The position numbers and the translations under genes are program-made. The notes below the pieces were generated by a model. The model worked only from the letters and a program-made list of their open reading frames with translations. It was not told the origin of the DNA and made no database searches. From contig VBCT01000179.1 in the NCBI GenBank assembly GCA_005882235.1, positions 1 to 8,716 of the forward strand: 8,716 bases of DNA. The letters are read 5' to 3'. Each line of letters begins with the position of its first letter. Position 1 is the stretch's first letter. This DNA is from Betaproteobacteria bacterium. Lineage in GTDB: Bacteria; Pseudomonadota; Gammaproteobacteria; Burkholderiales; SG8-39. Below, in pieces: positions 1-6,668 of this stretch.

Positions 1-1107
<1,107 letters not shown>

Positions 1108-1115
1108 CTCGCGCG

Positions 1116-1121
1116 CTCCTT
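1116..1121 (-). promoter_or_regulatory. Ribosome binding site of ahcY
   Basis: AAGGAG on the minus strand, eight bases before the ATG at 1107. It fixes the ahcY start. Its GAGCGC portion (1118-1113) is complementary to GCGCTC in the 3' strand of the riboswitch P1 helix (1143-1138), so it is the likely target of riboswitch control. Confidence 0.85.
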
Positions 1122-1137
1122 GGTTCAAAGAGTTTGC

Positions 1138-1203
1138 GAGCGCCGTTGCATTGTGAACTCCGAGCCTGGCGAACCTGGCGGTTCGTTGCAACGCTCCTCG
1201 GAG
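1138..1203 (-). ncRNA. SAH riboswitch in the ahcY leader
   Basis: The leader of ahcY matches the SAH-responsive riboswitch class found before ahcY in many proteobacteria. On the minus strand, P1 is formed by GAGCG+TTGCA (1196-1187) with TGCAA+CGCTC (1150-1146, 1142-1138), leaving the conserved CGG bulge at 1145-1143. A hairpin CGAACC-GCCA-GGTTCG occupies 1185-1170. The conserved CCAGGCTCGG core is at 1169-1160. The pseudoknot helix pairs CTCCGAG (1203-1197) with CTCGGAG (1164-1158), seven bases. Known members turn ahcY on when SAH is high; here the P1 3' strand can alternatively pair with the ahcY ribosome binding site, consistent with translational control. Class assignment is from remembered consensus plus base pairing I checked by hand. 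Confidence 0.93.
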
Positions 1204-1212
1204 AGGAGCGGG

Positions 1213-1218
1213 ATTATA
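1213..1218 (-). promoter_or_regulatory. -10 element of the ahcY promoter
   Basis: A perfect TATAAT on the minus strand, 14 bases downstream of the metK stop codon. A start about seven bases further on would fall near 1206, just before the first pairing base of the riboswitch (1203), which fits a dedicated ahcY promoter. No good -35 hexamer sits 16-18 bases upstream; that position falls in the last codons of metK (GATGGC or similar), so activator help or a weak -35 is likely. The predicted start region is pyrimidine-rich, which makes the exact start uncertain. Confidence 0.65.
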
Positions 1219-1231
1219 CCTCAGGCGCGGC

Positions 1232-2413
1232 TCAGGCCATCGCCGGCTGCTTGACCCCTGAATCGGCAGCGAGCGAGCGCGCCTTGTCGGTCGCTTCCCA
1301 GGTGAACTCGGGCTCGTCGCGGCCGAAGTGGCCGTAGGCGGCGCTCTTCTCGTAGATCGGACGCAGCAGGTCGAGCATCTGGATGATGCCTTTCGGGCGC
1401 AGGTCGAAGTGCCTCTGCACCAGCTCCGAGAGTTTCTCGTCAGACAGCTTGCCGGTACCGTGAGTGGTGACCATGACGCTGGTCGGCCGCGCGACGCCGA
1501 TTGCGTAGGAAACCTGAACCAGGCACTTCGAGGCGAGTCCCGCGGCGACGATGTTCTTGGCGACGTAACGCGCGGCGTAAGCGGCCGAGCGGTCCACCTT
1601 GGAGGGGTCCTTGCCGGAGAATGCGCCGCCGCCGTGCGGGGCCGATCCGCCGTAGGTGTCCACGATGATCTTGCGGCCGGTGAGCCCGCAGTCGCCCTTG
1701 GGGCCGCCGATTTCAAAGCTGCCGGTCGGGTTGACGAGATATTTGATCTGGCCCTTGATGAGGTTTTTCGGCAGCACGGGCTTGATGATCTGTTCGATCA
1801 CCGCTTCCTCTATCTGCTTGTGGGTGAGGCCCGGTTGATGTTGGGTGGATAGCACCACCGTCTCGATAGAATCGGGCCTGTTCTCCACATACTTGATGGT
1901 GACCTGGGACTTGGCGTCCGGGCGCAGCCAAGACAGACGGCCGTCGCGGCGGATCTCCGACTGGCGCTCCACGAGCCGATGGGCTAGATAGATGGGAAGC
2001 GGCATAAGCTGCGGCGTCTCGTCGCATGCATAGCCGAACATCAGGCCCTGGTCGCCCGCCCCTTGGTCGAGGTCGAGACCCTTGCCTTCGTCCACGCCCT
2101 GTGCAATATCCTTGGACTGTTCGCCGTAGGCCACGATCACCGTGCAGGTGTGGGTGTCGAAGCCGATGGTCGGATCGTTATAGCCGATGCGCTTGACGGT
2201 TTTGCGCACCACTTCGGAGAAATTGACCCGCGCGCCCGTGGTGATTTCGCCGGCGAGCACCACCATATTGTCCTTGACCAGGGTCTCGGCGGCGACTCGG
2301 GAGGTTTTGTCCTGCGCTAGAATGGCGTCGAGAACGGCATCGGAAATCTGGTCGGCGACTTTGTCCGGATGTCCTTCGGACACCGATTCGGAAGTGAATA
2401 GATGGCTGCTCAT
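1232..2413 (-). CDS. metK: S-adenosylmethionine synthetase (methionine adenosyltransferase)
   Basis: This cytosolic enzyme makes SAM from methionine and ATP, with release of phosphate and pyrophosphate. The 393-residue product is close to the usual 380-395. It starts MSSHLFTSESVSEGHPDKVADQ, with GHPDK at residues 14-18. GAGDQGLMFGYAC is at 118-130. The glycine-rich phosphate loop GGGAFSGKDPSKVDRSAAYA is at 261-280, and GHFGR is at 361-365. The open frame continues upstream to an ATG at 2479, but the family N-terminus and a GGGGAAAG ribosome binding site eight bases before 2413 favour the shorter form. It is transcribed divergently from the acyltransferase operon and lies upstream of ahcY, giving a SAM-making and SAH-clearing pair. 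I see no SAM riboswitch in front of it. Confidence 0.98.
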   Translation of the reverse strand: MSSHLFTSESVSEGHPDKVADQISDAVLDAILAQDKTSRVAAETLVKDNMVVLAGEITTGARVNFSEVVRKTVKRIGYNDPTIGFDTHTCTVIVAYGEQSKDIAQGVDEGKGLDLDQGAGDQGLMFGYACDETPQLMPLPIYLAHRLVERQSEIRRDGRLSWLRPDAKSQVTIKYVENRPDSIETVVLSTQHQPGLTHKQIEEAVIEQIIKPVLPKNLIKGQIKYLVNPTGSFEIGGPKGDCGLTGRKIIVDTYGGSAPHGGGAFSGKDPSKVDRSAAYAARYVAKNIVAAGLASKCLVQVSYAIGVARPTSVMVTTHGTGKLSDEKLSELVQRHFDLRPKGIIQMLDLLRPIYEKSAAYGHFGRDEPEFTWEATDKARSLAADSGVKQPAMA

Positions 2414-2445
2414 GCTGGCGGCTTTCCCCGCAAAAAAGATTTGCC

Positions 2446-2474
2446 AGTCTAGCACAGCGATTTCGCCCACCCAA
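2446..2474 (-). promoter_or_regulatory. Candidate sigma70 promoter of metK
   Basis: On the minus strand, TTGGGT (2474-2469) and TAGACT (2451-2446) are separated by 17 bases, and TGC directly before TAGACT gives an extended -10. The hexamers match consensus only partly (3/6 and 4/6). It would give a 5' untranslated leader of about 26 bases ahead of the ATG at 2413. Confidence 0.45.
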
Positions 2475-2487
2475 CCCACACCATCCC
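2466..2487 (-). other. G-quadruplex-type motif in the divergent intergenic region
   Basis: The minus strand carries four GGG runs (2487-2485, 2477-2475, 2472-2470, 2468-2466) with loops of 7, 2 and 1 bases. This satisfies the common G3 N1-7 quadruplex pattern. It covers the candidate metK -35 hexamer and lies within 35 bases of the acyltransferase start. The match is direct; folding or function is not shown, and short G-runs arise easily in GC-rich DNA. Confidence 0.4.
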
Positions 2488-2497
2488 ACTTTCGGCC

Positions 2498-3343
2498 ATG
2501 CTATTCCTGCTGCGGTTGGCGGCGCGTCTTCCCTTGCGGCTGGCACACGCTCTGGGCGCTGTACTGGGGTGGATGGTCTACCTCTGCTCGCCGCGTTACC
2601 GGAAGGACTTCAAGCGCAACCTCGCTACCGCGGGGCTGAGCGATTTTCGGCTGCGTTGCTCCGCCGTGGCGGAGGCAGGCAAGAGCGTGATGGAAGTGCC
2701 GGCGGTCTGGCTGCGTCCGCTGGAGCGGGTGGCCGGCCTCGTGGTCGAGGTGAGTGGATGGGAGCACGTCGACGACGGCGCAAGGCGCGGAAAAGGCGTC
2801 ATCGTCGTGACGCCCCACATCGGCTGCTGGGAAGTGGTCGGACAATATGTCGCAAGCCGCATGCCGATCACGGTGATGTACCGGACGCCCAAAATTCGGG
2901 CCCTGGAGCCGCTCATGAGGATCGGCCGCGGCCGCGGGCCGGCGATGAAAAGCGTTCCCGCCGATCTGCGGGGCGTGCGCGCGATGTTGAAGGCGCTCAA
3001 ACGCGGAGAAGCGATCGGGTTGCTGCCCGATCAGGTGCCCGGTATCGGCGAGGGCGAATGGGTCGAGTTCTTCGGCAAGCCGGCCTACACCATGACGCTC
3101 GTCGGCCGGATCGCCGAGCAGACCGGGGCCCGGGCACTGCTCTGCTTCGCCGAGCGTCTGCCCGGGGGGCGCGGCTATCGCTTCTTCGCGGAACCGATGC
3201 TCGCGCCGCGGCCGCCCGAATCGGCGTTGCGCGCTCTCAACCGCTCGCTGGAGCGCCTGATTCGCCGCCGCCCCGAGCAGTACCTGTGGGGCTATAACCG
3301 CTACAAGGTGCCGGCGGGGGTGCTGCCGCCGGATGCCCGGTGA
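2498..3343 (+). CDS. Lipid A acyltransferase, LpxL/LpxM (HtrB/MsbB) family, first copy
   Basis: The product is 281 residues, a member of the lysophospholipid/lipid A late acyltransferase family that adds secondary acyl chains to lipid A precursors at the inner membrane. The N-terminus (about residues 1-30) is hydrophobic with interspersed arginines, fitting a membrane anchor. The catalytic HX4E motif is HIGCWE at 107-112, followed by the family blocks GLLPDQVPG (174-182) and RPEQYLWGYNRYK (258-270). Length is slightly below the roughly 300 of E. coli LpxL. No clear ribosome binding site precedes the ATG, but no better start exists and the N-terminus looks complete. It is divergent from metK and overlaps the next, paralogous gene by 11 bases. 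Acyl chain and order of action (LpxL-like or LpxM-like) cannot be read from sequence. Confidence 0.92.
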   Translation: MLFLLRLAARLPLRLAHALGAVLGWMVYLCSPRYRKDFKRNLATAGLSDFRLRCSAVAEAGKSVMEVPAVWLRPLERVAGLVVEVSGWEHVDDGARRGKGVIVVTPHIGCWEVVGQYVASRMPITVMYRTPKIRALEPLMRIGRGRGPAMKSVPADLRGVRAMLKALKRGEAIGLLPDQVPGIGEGEWVEFFGKPAYTMTLVGRIAEQTGARALLCFAERLPGGRGYRFFAEPMLAPRPPESALRALNRSLERLIRRRPEQYLWGYNRYKVPAGVLPPDAR

Positions 3344-4226
3344 GGGGGAGCCCGTCTTGCTGATCCGAATTGCCGTGGCCGTCGCGTGGATACTGCATCG
3401 CCTGCCCCTTGCCCTGCTTGCTCCGGTCGGCTCCGCTCTCGGTTCGCTCCTGTTCATCGTCGGACGCGAGCGCCGCAAGGTCTGCCTGACCAACCTTTCT
3501 CGCTGCTTGCCGGAGATGACCGAAAAAGAGCGTCTCGCACTCGCGAAAGCGCACTTCCACGCCTTCGGCCGAAGCGTCCTCGAACGCTCGGTTCTGTGGT
3601 GGGGGCCGCGCGAGCGGGTGATGCGGCTCGTGAAAATCGTCGGGCTCGAGCGGATCCACGCGCTCAAGGGAAGGCCGCTCATCCTCCTCGCGCCGCATTT
3701 CGTCGCCCTGGACGCAGGCTGCACGCGTCTCACCTGCGAAATCGACATGGCGGGGATCTACGCGAGGCAGAAGGATCCTTTGTTCGACGCACTGCTCCTC
3801 TCGGGGCGAACGCGCTTCGGGCGGCAGCTCGCGATATCCCGCCAGGAGGGCGTGCGTCCTGCGCTCGCCGCGCTGAAGGAAGGGATTCCGTTCTACTATC
3901 TCCCCGATCAGGACTACGGGCCCCGCGATGCGGTTTTCGTGCCGTTCTTCGCGGCTTCCGCCGCGACGATCACGGGGCTTTCGCGCATCACGCGGCTCAC
4001 CGGCGCCCGCGTGCTGCCCTGCGTGACGCGCATGCTGCCGGGCGGGGCCGGATACGAGCTGCGGTGCTATCCGGTCTGGGAAAATTTCCCGGGCGACGAC
4101 GACGCGGCCGACGCGCGCCGCATGAACGCCTTCATCGAGGAGCGCGTGCGCGAAATGCCCGAACAGTACTTCTGGACGCACAAGCGTTTCAAGACGCGAC
4201 CCGAAGGCGAACCGAAGTGGTATTGA
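3333..4226 (+). CDS. Lipid A acyltransferase, LpxL/LpxM (HtrB/MsbB) family, second copy
   Basis: Second member of the same family, 297 residues from the ATG at 3333. A hydrophobic N-terminal segment (about 9-43) is the probable membrane anchor. The catalytic motif is HX4D here (HFVALD, 122-127). The later blocks are YLPDQDYGP (189-197), VFVPFF (201-206) and MPEQYFWTHKRFKTRP (275-290). An alternative start is the TTG at 3357, which has GAGGGGGAG (3342-3350) six bases upstream and gives an N-terminus beginning MLIRIAVAVAW, more like family members; the true start may be this one. The gene overlaps its paralogue upstream and dapF downstream, so the trio is probably translationally coupled. The two copies are clearly divergent, suggesting distinct acylation steps rather than a recent duplication. 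Confidence 0.92.
   Translation: MPGEGEPVLLIRIAVAVAWILHRLPLALLAPVGSALGSLLFIVGRERRKVCLTNLSRCLPEMTEKERLALAKAHFHAFGRSVLERSVLWWGPRERVMRLVKIVGLERIHALKGRPLILLAPHFVALDAGCTRLTCEIDMAGIYARQKDPLFDALLLSGRTRFGRQLAISRQEGVRPALAALKEGIPFYYLPDQDYGPRDAVFVPFFAASAATITGLSRITRLTGARVLPCVTRMLPGGAGYELRCYPVWENFPGDDDAADARRMNAFIEERVREMPEQYFWTHKRFKTRPEGEPKWY
3342..3350 (+). promoter_or_regulatory. Ribosome binding site supporting a TTG start for the second acyltransferase
   Basis: GAGGGGGAG, which includes the last two bases of the first acyltransferase's stop codon, lies six bases before the in-frame TTG at 3357. No comparable site is well spaced from the ATG at 3333, whose nearest G-run is about 13 bases away. This favours the TTG as the true start, eight codons shorter. 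Confidence 0.55.
4203..4207 (+). promoter_or_regulatory. Ribosome binding site deciding the dapF start
   Basis: GAAGG inside the end of the second acyltransferase gene lies nine bases before GTG 4217 but 15 bases before the in-frame TTG at 4223. This favours GTG as the start, although the TTG would make a classic four-base overlap with the upstream stop. Confidence 0.5.
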
Positions 4227-5080
4227 AATTCACCAAGATGCAGGGCGCGGGCAACGACTTCGTCGTGATCGACGGCCTCGCCCGGCGCGTCGAGATCACA
4301 ACGCAGCTCGCGAAGCGACTCGCGGACCGGCATCTCGGCGTCGGCTGCGATCAGGTGCTGCTCGTGGAAAAACCTCGGCGCCCGGACGCCGATTTCCGCT
4401 ATCGTATCTGGAATGCCGACGGCGGAGAAATCGAGCAGTGCGGCAACGGCGCGCGCTGCTTCGTGCGTTTCGTGCACGACAAGGGCCTCACGAAAAAGAA
4501 CGAAATCCGCGTCGAGACGCTCTCCGGGATCATCGTCCCCCGCCTCGAGGCCGACGGACAAGTGACGGTAGACATGGGCGCGCCGCAGTTTGATCCGGAG
4601 CGCGTCCCCTTCGATGCGCGCGGGCTGCAGCCGGTGCTTGGAGGCAGGCGTTGGCCGCTCGAACTCCCCGGCGGCAAGGCGAATGTCGCCGTGCTCTCCA
4701 TGGGCAATCCGCACGCAGTGCAGACGGTCCCCGACGTCGATTCGGCGCCGGTCACGACACAAGGACCGTTGATCGAGGGGCACCCCAGGTTCCCGCGGCG
4801 CGTGAACGCGGCGTACATGCAGGTCGTCGCGCGCACTCACATCCGCCTTCGCGTCTGGGAGCGCGGTGCCGGCGAGACGCTCGCCTGCGGCACCGGCGCG
4901 TGCGCCGCGGTCGTCGCAGGCATCCGCGAGGGGCTGCTCGGCGATGCGGTTCGGGTCGATACGCGCGGCGGCCGATTGACGATACGCTGGGCGGACGGGG
5001 AAAATGATCCAAACCGCGCGGTGTGGATGACCGGTCCCGCCGCGGCCGTGTTCGAAGGGGAGATCGAAATTGAAAGCTGA
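4217..5080 (+). CDS. dapF: Diaminopimelate epimerase
   Basis: DapF interconverts LL- and meso-diaminopimelate, the cofactor-free racemisation that supplies meso-DAP for peptidoglycan and lysine. The 287-residue product is near the usual 275-290. It opens with KFTKMQGAGNDFVVIDG (4-20). The two catalytic cysteines are visible: Cys75 in EQCGNGARC (73-81) and Cys224 in ACGTGACA (223-230). Substrate-binding blocks are GCDQVLLVE (43-51), MGNPHAV (162-168) and RVWERGAGET (212-221). GTG 4217 is chosen because GAAGG lies nine bases upstream and homologues commonly begin M-x-L-x-FTKM; TTG 4223 is the alternative. It overlaps the acyltransferase upstream by 10 bases and the DUF484 gene downstream by 11. 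The dapF - DUF484 - xerC order matches E. coli dapF-yigA-xerC. Confidence 0.97.
   Translation: MVLKFTKMQGAGNDFVVIDGLARRVEITTQLAKRLADRHLGVGCDQVLLVEKPRRPDADFRYRIWNADGGEIEQCGNGARCFVRFVHDKGLTKKNEIRVETLSGIIVPRLEADGQVTVDMGAPQFDPERVPFDARGLQPVLGGRRWPLELPGGKANVAVLSMGNPHAVQTVPDVDSAPVTTQGPLIEGHPRFPRRVNAAYMQVVARTHIRLRVWERGAGETLACGTGACAAVVAGIREGLLGDAVRVDTRGGRLTIRWADGENDPNRAVWMTGPAAAVFEGEIEIES
5057..5062 (+). promoter_or_regulatory. Ribosome binding site deciding the DUF484 start
   Basis: GGGGAG within the end of dapF, seven bases before the TTG at 5070. It supports that TTG as initiator; the encoded N-terminus MKADDVARYLRENPGFF matches the family beginning. Confidence 0.7.
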
Positions 5081-5729
5081 CGACGTCGCGCGCTATCTGC
5101 GGGAGAACCCCGGCTTCTTCGAAAGCTACGCCGACATGCTCGCCGAGATCACCGTTCCCCATCCGCACGGCGGGCGCGCAATCCCGCTCTCGGACCGCCA
5201 GATGCTCAGCCTGCGCGAGAAGAACAGAGCGCTCGAGTCGCGCCTGACCGAACTCCTGCAGATCGGCGAGGAGAACGACGCGATCGGCGAGAAGATGCAC
5301 CGGGTGAGCCTCGCGCTGCTTTCCACGCCCGACCTGCAAAGCCTCCTGACCGTGCTCTATCTGCATTTGCGCGAGGACTTCGCGGTACCCCACTCCGCGC
5401 TGCGGATCTGGGGCGCGGGAGGCGAGGCCTTCCAGGGCACGGGGGATGCTGCGGAGTTCCGTCCGGTCGGCGAACGCCTGAAGCGTTACGCCGCGTCGTT
5501 GTCGCAGCCCTTCTGTGGCCCGAGCGGGGACGCCGAGGCCGCAGCTTGGTTCGGGGAGGGGGCCTCGCACGTTCGCTCGGTGGCCCACATGGCCCTGCGC
5601 GACAAGGAATGCTTCGGGATGCTTGCGCTGGGCAGCGAAGACGTTCTGCGTTTCTATCCGGAGATGGGCACGCTGTATCTGAAGCGCATGGGCGAGCTCG
5701 CGGGCGCGGCCTTGCTGAGATTTCTCTAG
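5070..5729 (+). CDS. DUF484 family protein (GAF-like, YigA-type)
   Basis: The 219-residue product belongs to the DUF484 family, whose biochemical role is not established. The N-terminus VARYLRENPGFFESYADML (6-24) followed by PHPHGGRAIPLSDRQ (30-44) is its hallmark. Residues about 41-75 (MLSLREKNRALESRLTELL and onward) are charged and heptad-like, probably a short coiled coil. Residues about 75-219 look like a GAF-type sensor fold, ending in CFGMLALGSEDVLRFYPEMG (181-200) and a hydrophobic helix. The start is TTG behind a strong GGGGAG. It overlaps dapF by 11 bases and lies 15 bases before xerC. The same neighbourhood is kept in E. coli (yigA), which suggests a role linked to cell wall or chromosome segregation, but that is inference from position only. 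Confidence 0.9.
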   Translation: MKADDVARYLRENPGFFESYADMLAEITVPHPHGGRAIPLSDRQMLSLREKNRALESRLTELLQIGEENDAIGEKMHRVSLALLSTPDLQSLLTVLYLHLREDFAVPHSALRIWGAGGEAFQGTGDAAEFRPVGERLKRYAASLSQPFCGPSGDAEAAAWFGEGASHVRSVAHMALRDKECFGMLALGSEDVLRFYPEMGTLYLKRMGELAGAALLRFL

Positions 5730-5744
5730 CCGCGGCTTGCGGGA

Positions 5745-6668
5745 ATGGCGAACGACTCCCGCCTCAAGCTGCTCGAAGAGTTTCTCGATCAGCTCGCGCA
5801 CCAGCGGCGGCTGAGCCCGGGAACCACGCGCAATTACCGCCGCGCGGTCGAACAGCTGTTCGCCTTGAATGACGGCGTGCCTCTGAAGCGGCTCCAAGCG
5901 CAGCACATGCGGCGCACCGTGTCCCAGCTGCACGCACGCGGCATGTCGGGCCGGACCATCGCGTACCTGCTCTCGGGCTGGCGCGGTTTCTTCAATTGGC
6001 TCGTCAAGCACCGCGGCTTTCCCCACAACCCCTGTGTCGGTTTGCGCGCGCCGAAAAGCCCGAAGGCCCTGCCCAAGGCCCTTTCCCCGGACCTGATGGC
6101 GCGGCTGTTGGAGGCGCCGGCGGAGGGACCCGCGCAATCGCGGGACAAGGCCATGTTCGAGCTGTTCTACTCTTCCGGACTGCGGCTTGCCGAGCTGGTG
6201 AGCCTCGATGCCACGGACGGCGAAAGCATGCAGCGGCAGGCGGAGGTCACCGTGACGGGCAAGGGGGCGAAGACGCGCACCGTGCCGGTCGGAAGCAAAG
6301 CCCGCGCCGCGATCGCGACCTGGCTCACCGAGCGCGCGAGGCTCGCAGGGCCCGTGGAAACGGCGCTTTTCGTCGGTGCGCGCGGCGCGCGCATAGCCCC
6401 GAGCTCGGTGCGTTACGCTCTTGCGCATTGGGCGCGGCGTCTCGGCCTGCCGCAGCACGTCCACCCGCATATGCTGCGCCATTCCTTCGCCACGCACCTG
6501 CTCCAGTCTTCCGGAGACCTGCGCGCGGTGCAGGAGATGCTCGGGCATTCGAGTATCTCGACCACGCAGGTCTACACCCATCTTGACTTCCAGCACCTCG
6601 CCAAAGCCTATGATGCCGCGCACCCGCGAGCGAAAAGGAAAACGCAGGTGCCGCTGAAAAAGCCGTGA
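5745..6668 (+). CDS. xerC: Tyrosine recombinase XerC
   Basis: With XerD, XerC resolves chromosome dimers at dif near the septum. The 307-residue product has an N-terminal SAM-like core-binding domain (about 1-105, including RRLSPGTTRNYRRAV) and a C-terminal catalytic domain. All catalytic residues are present: Arg147 (SGLRLAEL), Lys173 (TGKGAKTR), His242 and Arg245 (HMLRHSFATHLL), His268 (LGHSSISTTQ) and the nucleophile Tyr277 (QVYTHLD). XerC identity rather than XerD or an integrase is supported by the dapF - DUF484 context and the absence of mobile-element genes. The tail after 290 is short and lysine-rich (AKRKTQVPLKKP). The ribosome binding site is weak (GCGGGA just before the ATG). Its stop overlaps the GTG of rlmI by four bases. 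No dif site is visible here. Confidence 0.96.
   Translation: MANDSRLKLLEEFLDQLAHQRRLSPGTTRNYRRAVEQLFALNDGVPLKRLQAQHMRRTVSQLHARGMSGRTIAYLLSGWRGFFNWLVKHRGFPHNPCVGLRAPKSPKALPKALSPDLMARLLEAPAEGPAQSRDKAMFELFYSSGLRLAELVSLDATDGESMQRQAEVTVTGKGAKTRTVPVGSKARAAIATWLTERARLAGPVETALFVGARGARIAPSSVRYALAHWARRLGLPQHVHPHMLRHSFATHLLQSSGDLRAVQEMLGHSSISTTQVYTHLDFQHLAKAYDAAHPRAKRKTQVPLKKP

Noticed and set aside
1192..1210. Intrinsic terminator for metK
   Set aside because: The 8-base stem is strong, but neither strand has a T-tract after it; it is better read as a structure competing with the riboswitch.
2414..2497. Possible SAM riboswitch in front of metK
   Set aside because: The predicted leader is only about 26 bases and shows no pairing pattern of a SAM riboswitch class I know.
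2501..3748. Minus-strand open frame of 415 codons opposite the acyltransferases
   Set aside because: Composition-driven shadow in GC-rich DNA, rich in Arg, Pro and His, crossing two real genes with conserved motifs.
3386..4216. 5' extension of the dapF frame within the second acyltransferase gene
   Set aside because: The frame is open by chance; the translation is Arg/Ala-rich and unrelated to DapF, which starts at its conserved N-terminus near 4217-4223.
4752..6623. Minus-strand open frame of 623 codons opposite dapF, DUF484 and xerC
   Set aside because: Spans three recognised genes on the other strand; low-complexity Arg-rich translation without recognisable domains.
5745..6668. Phage or integron integrase rather than XerC
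   Set aside because: No adjacent tRNA, attachment repeat or cargo genes; the dapF - DUF484 neighbourhood and length fit housekeeping XerC.
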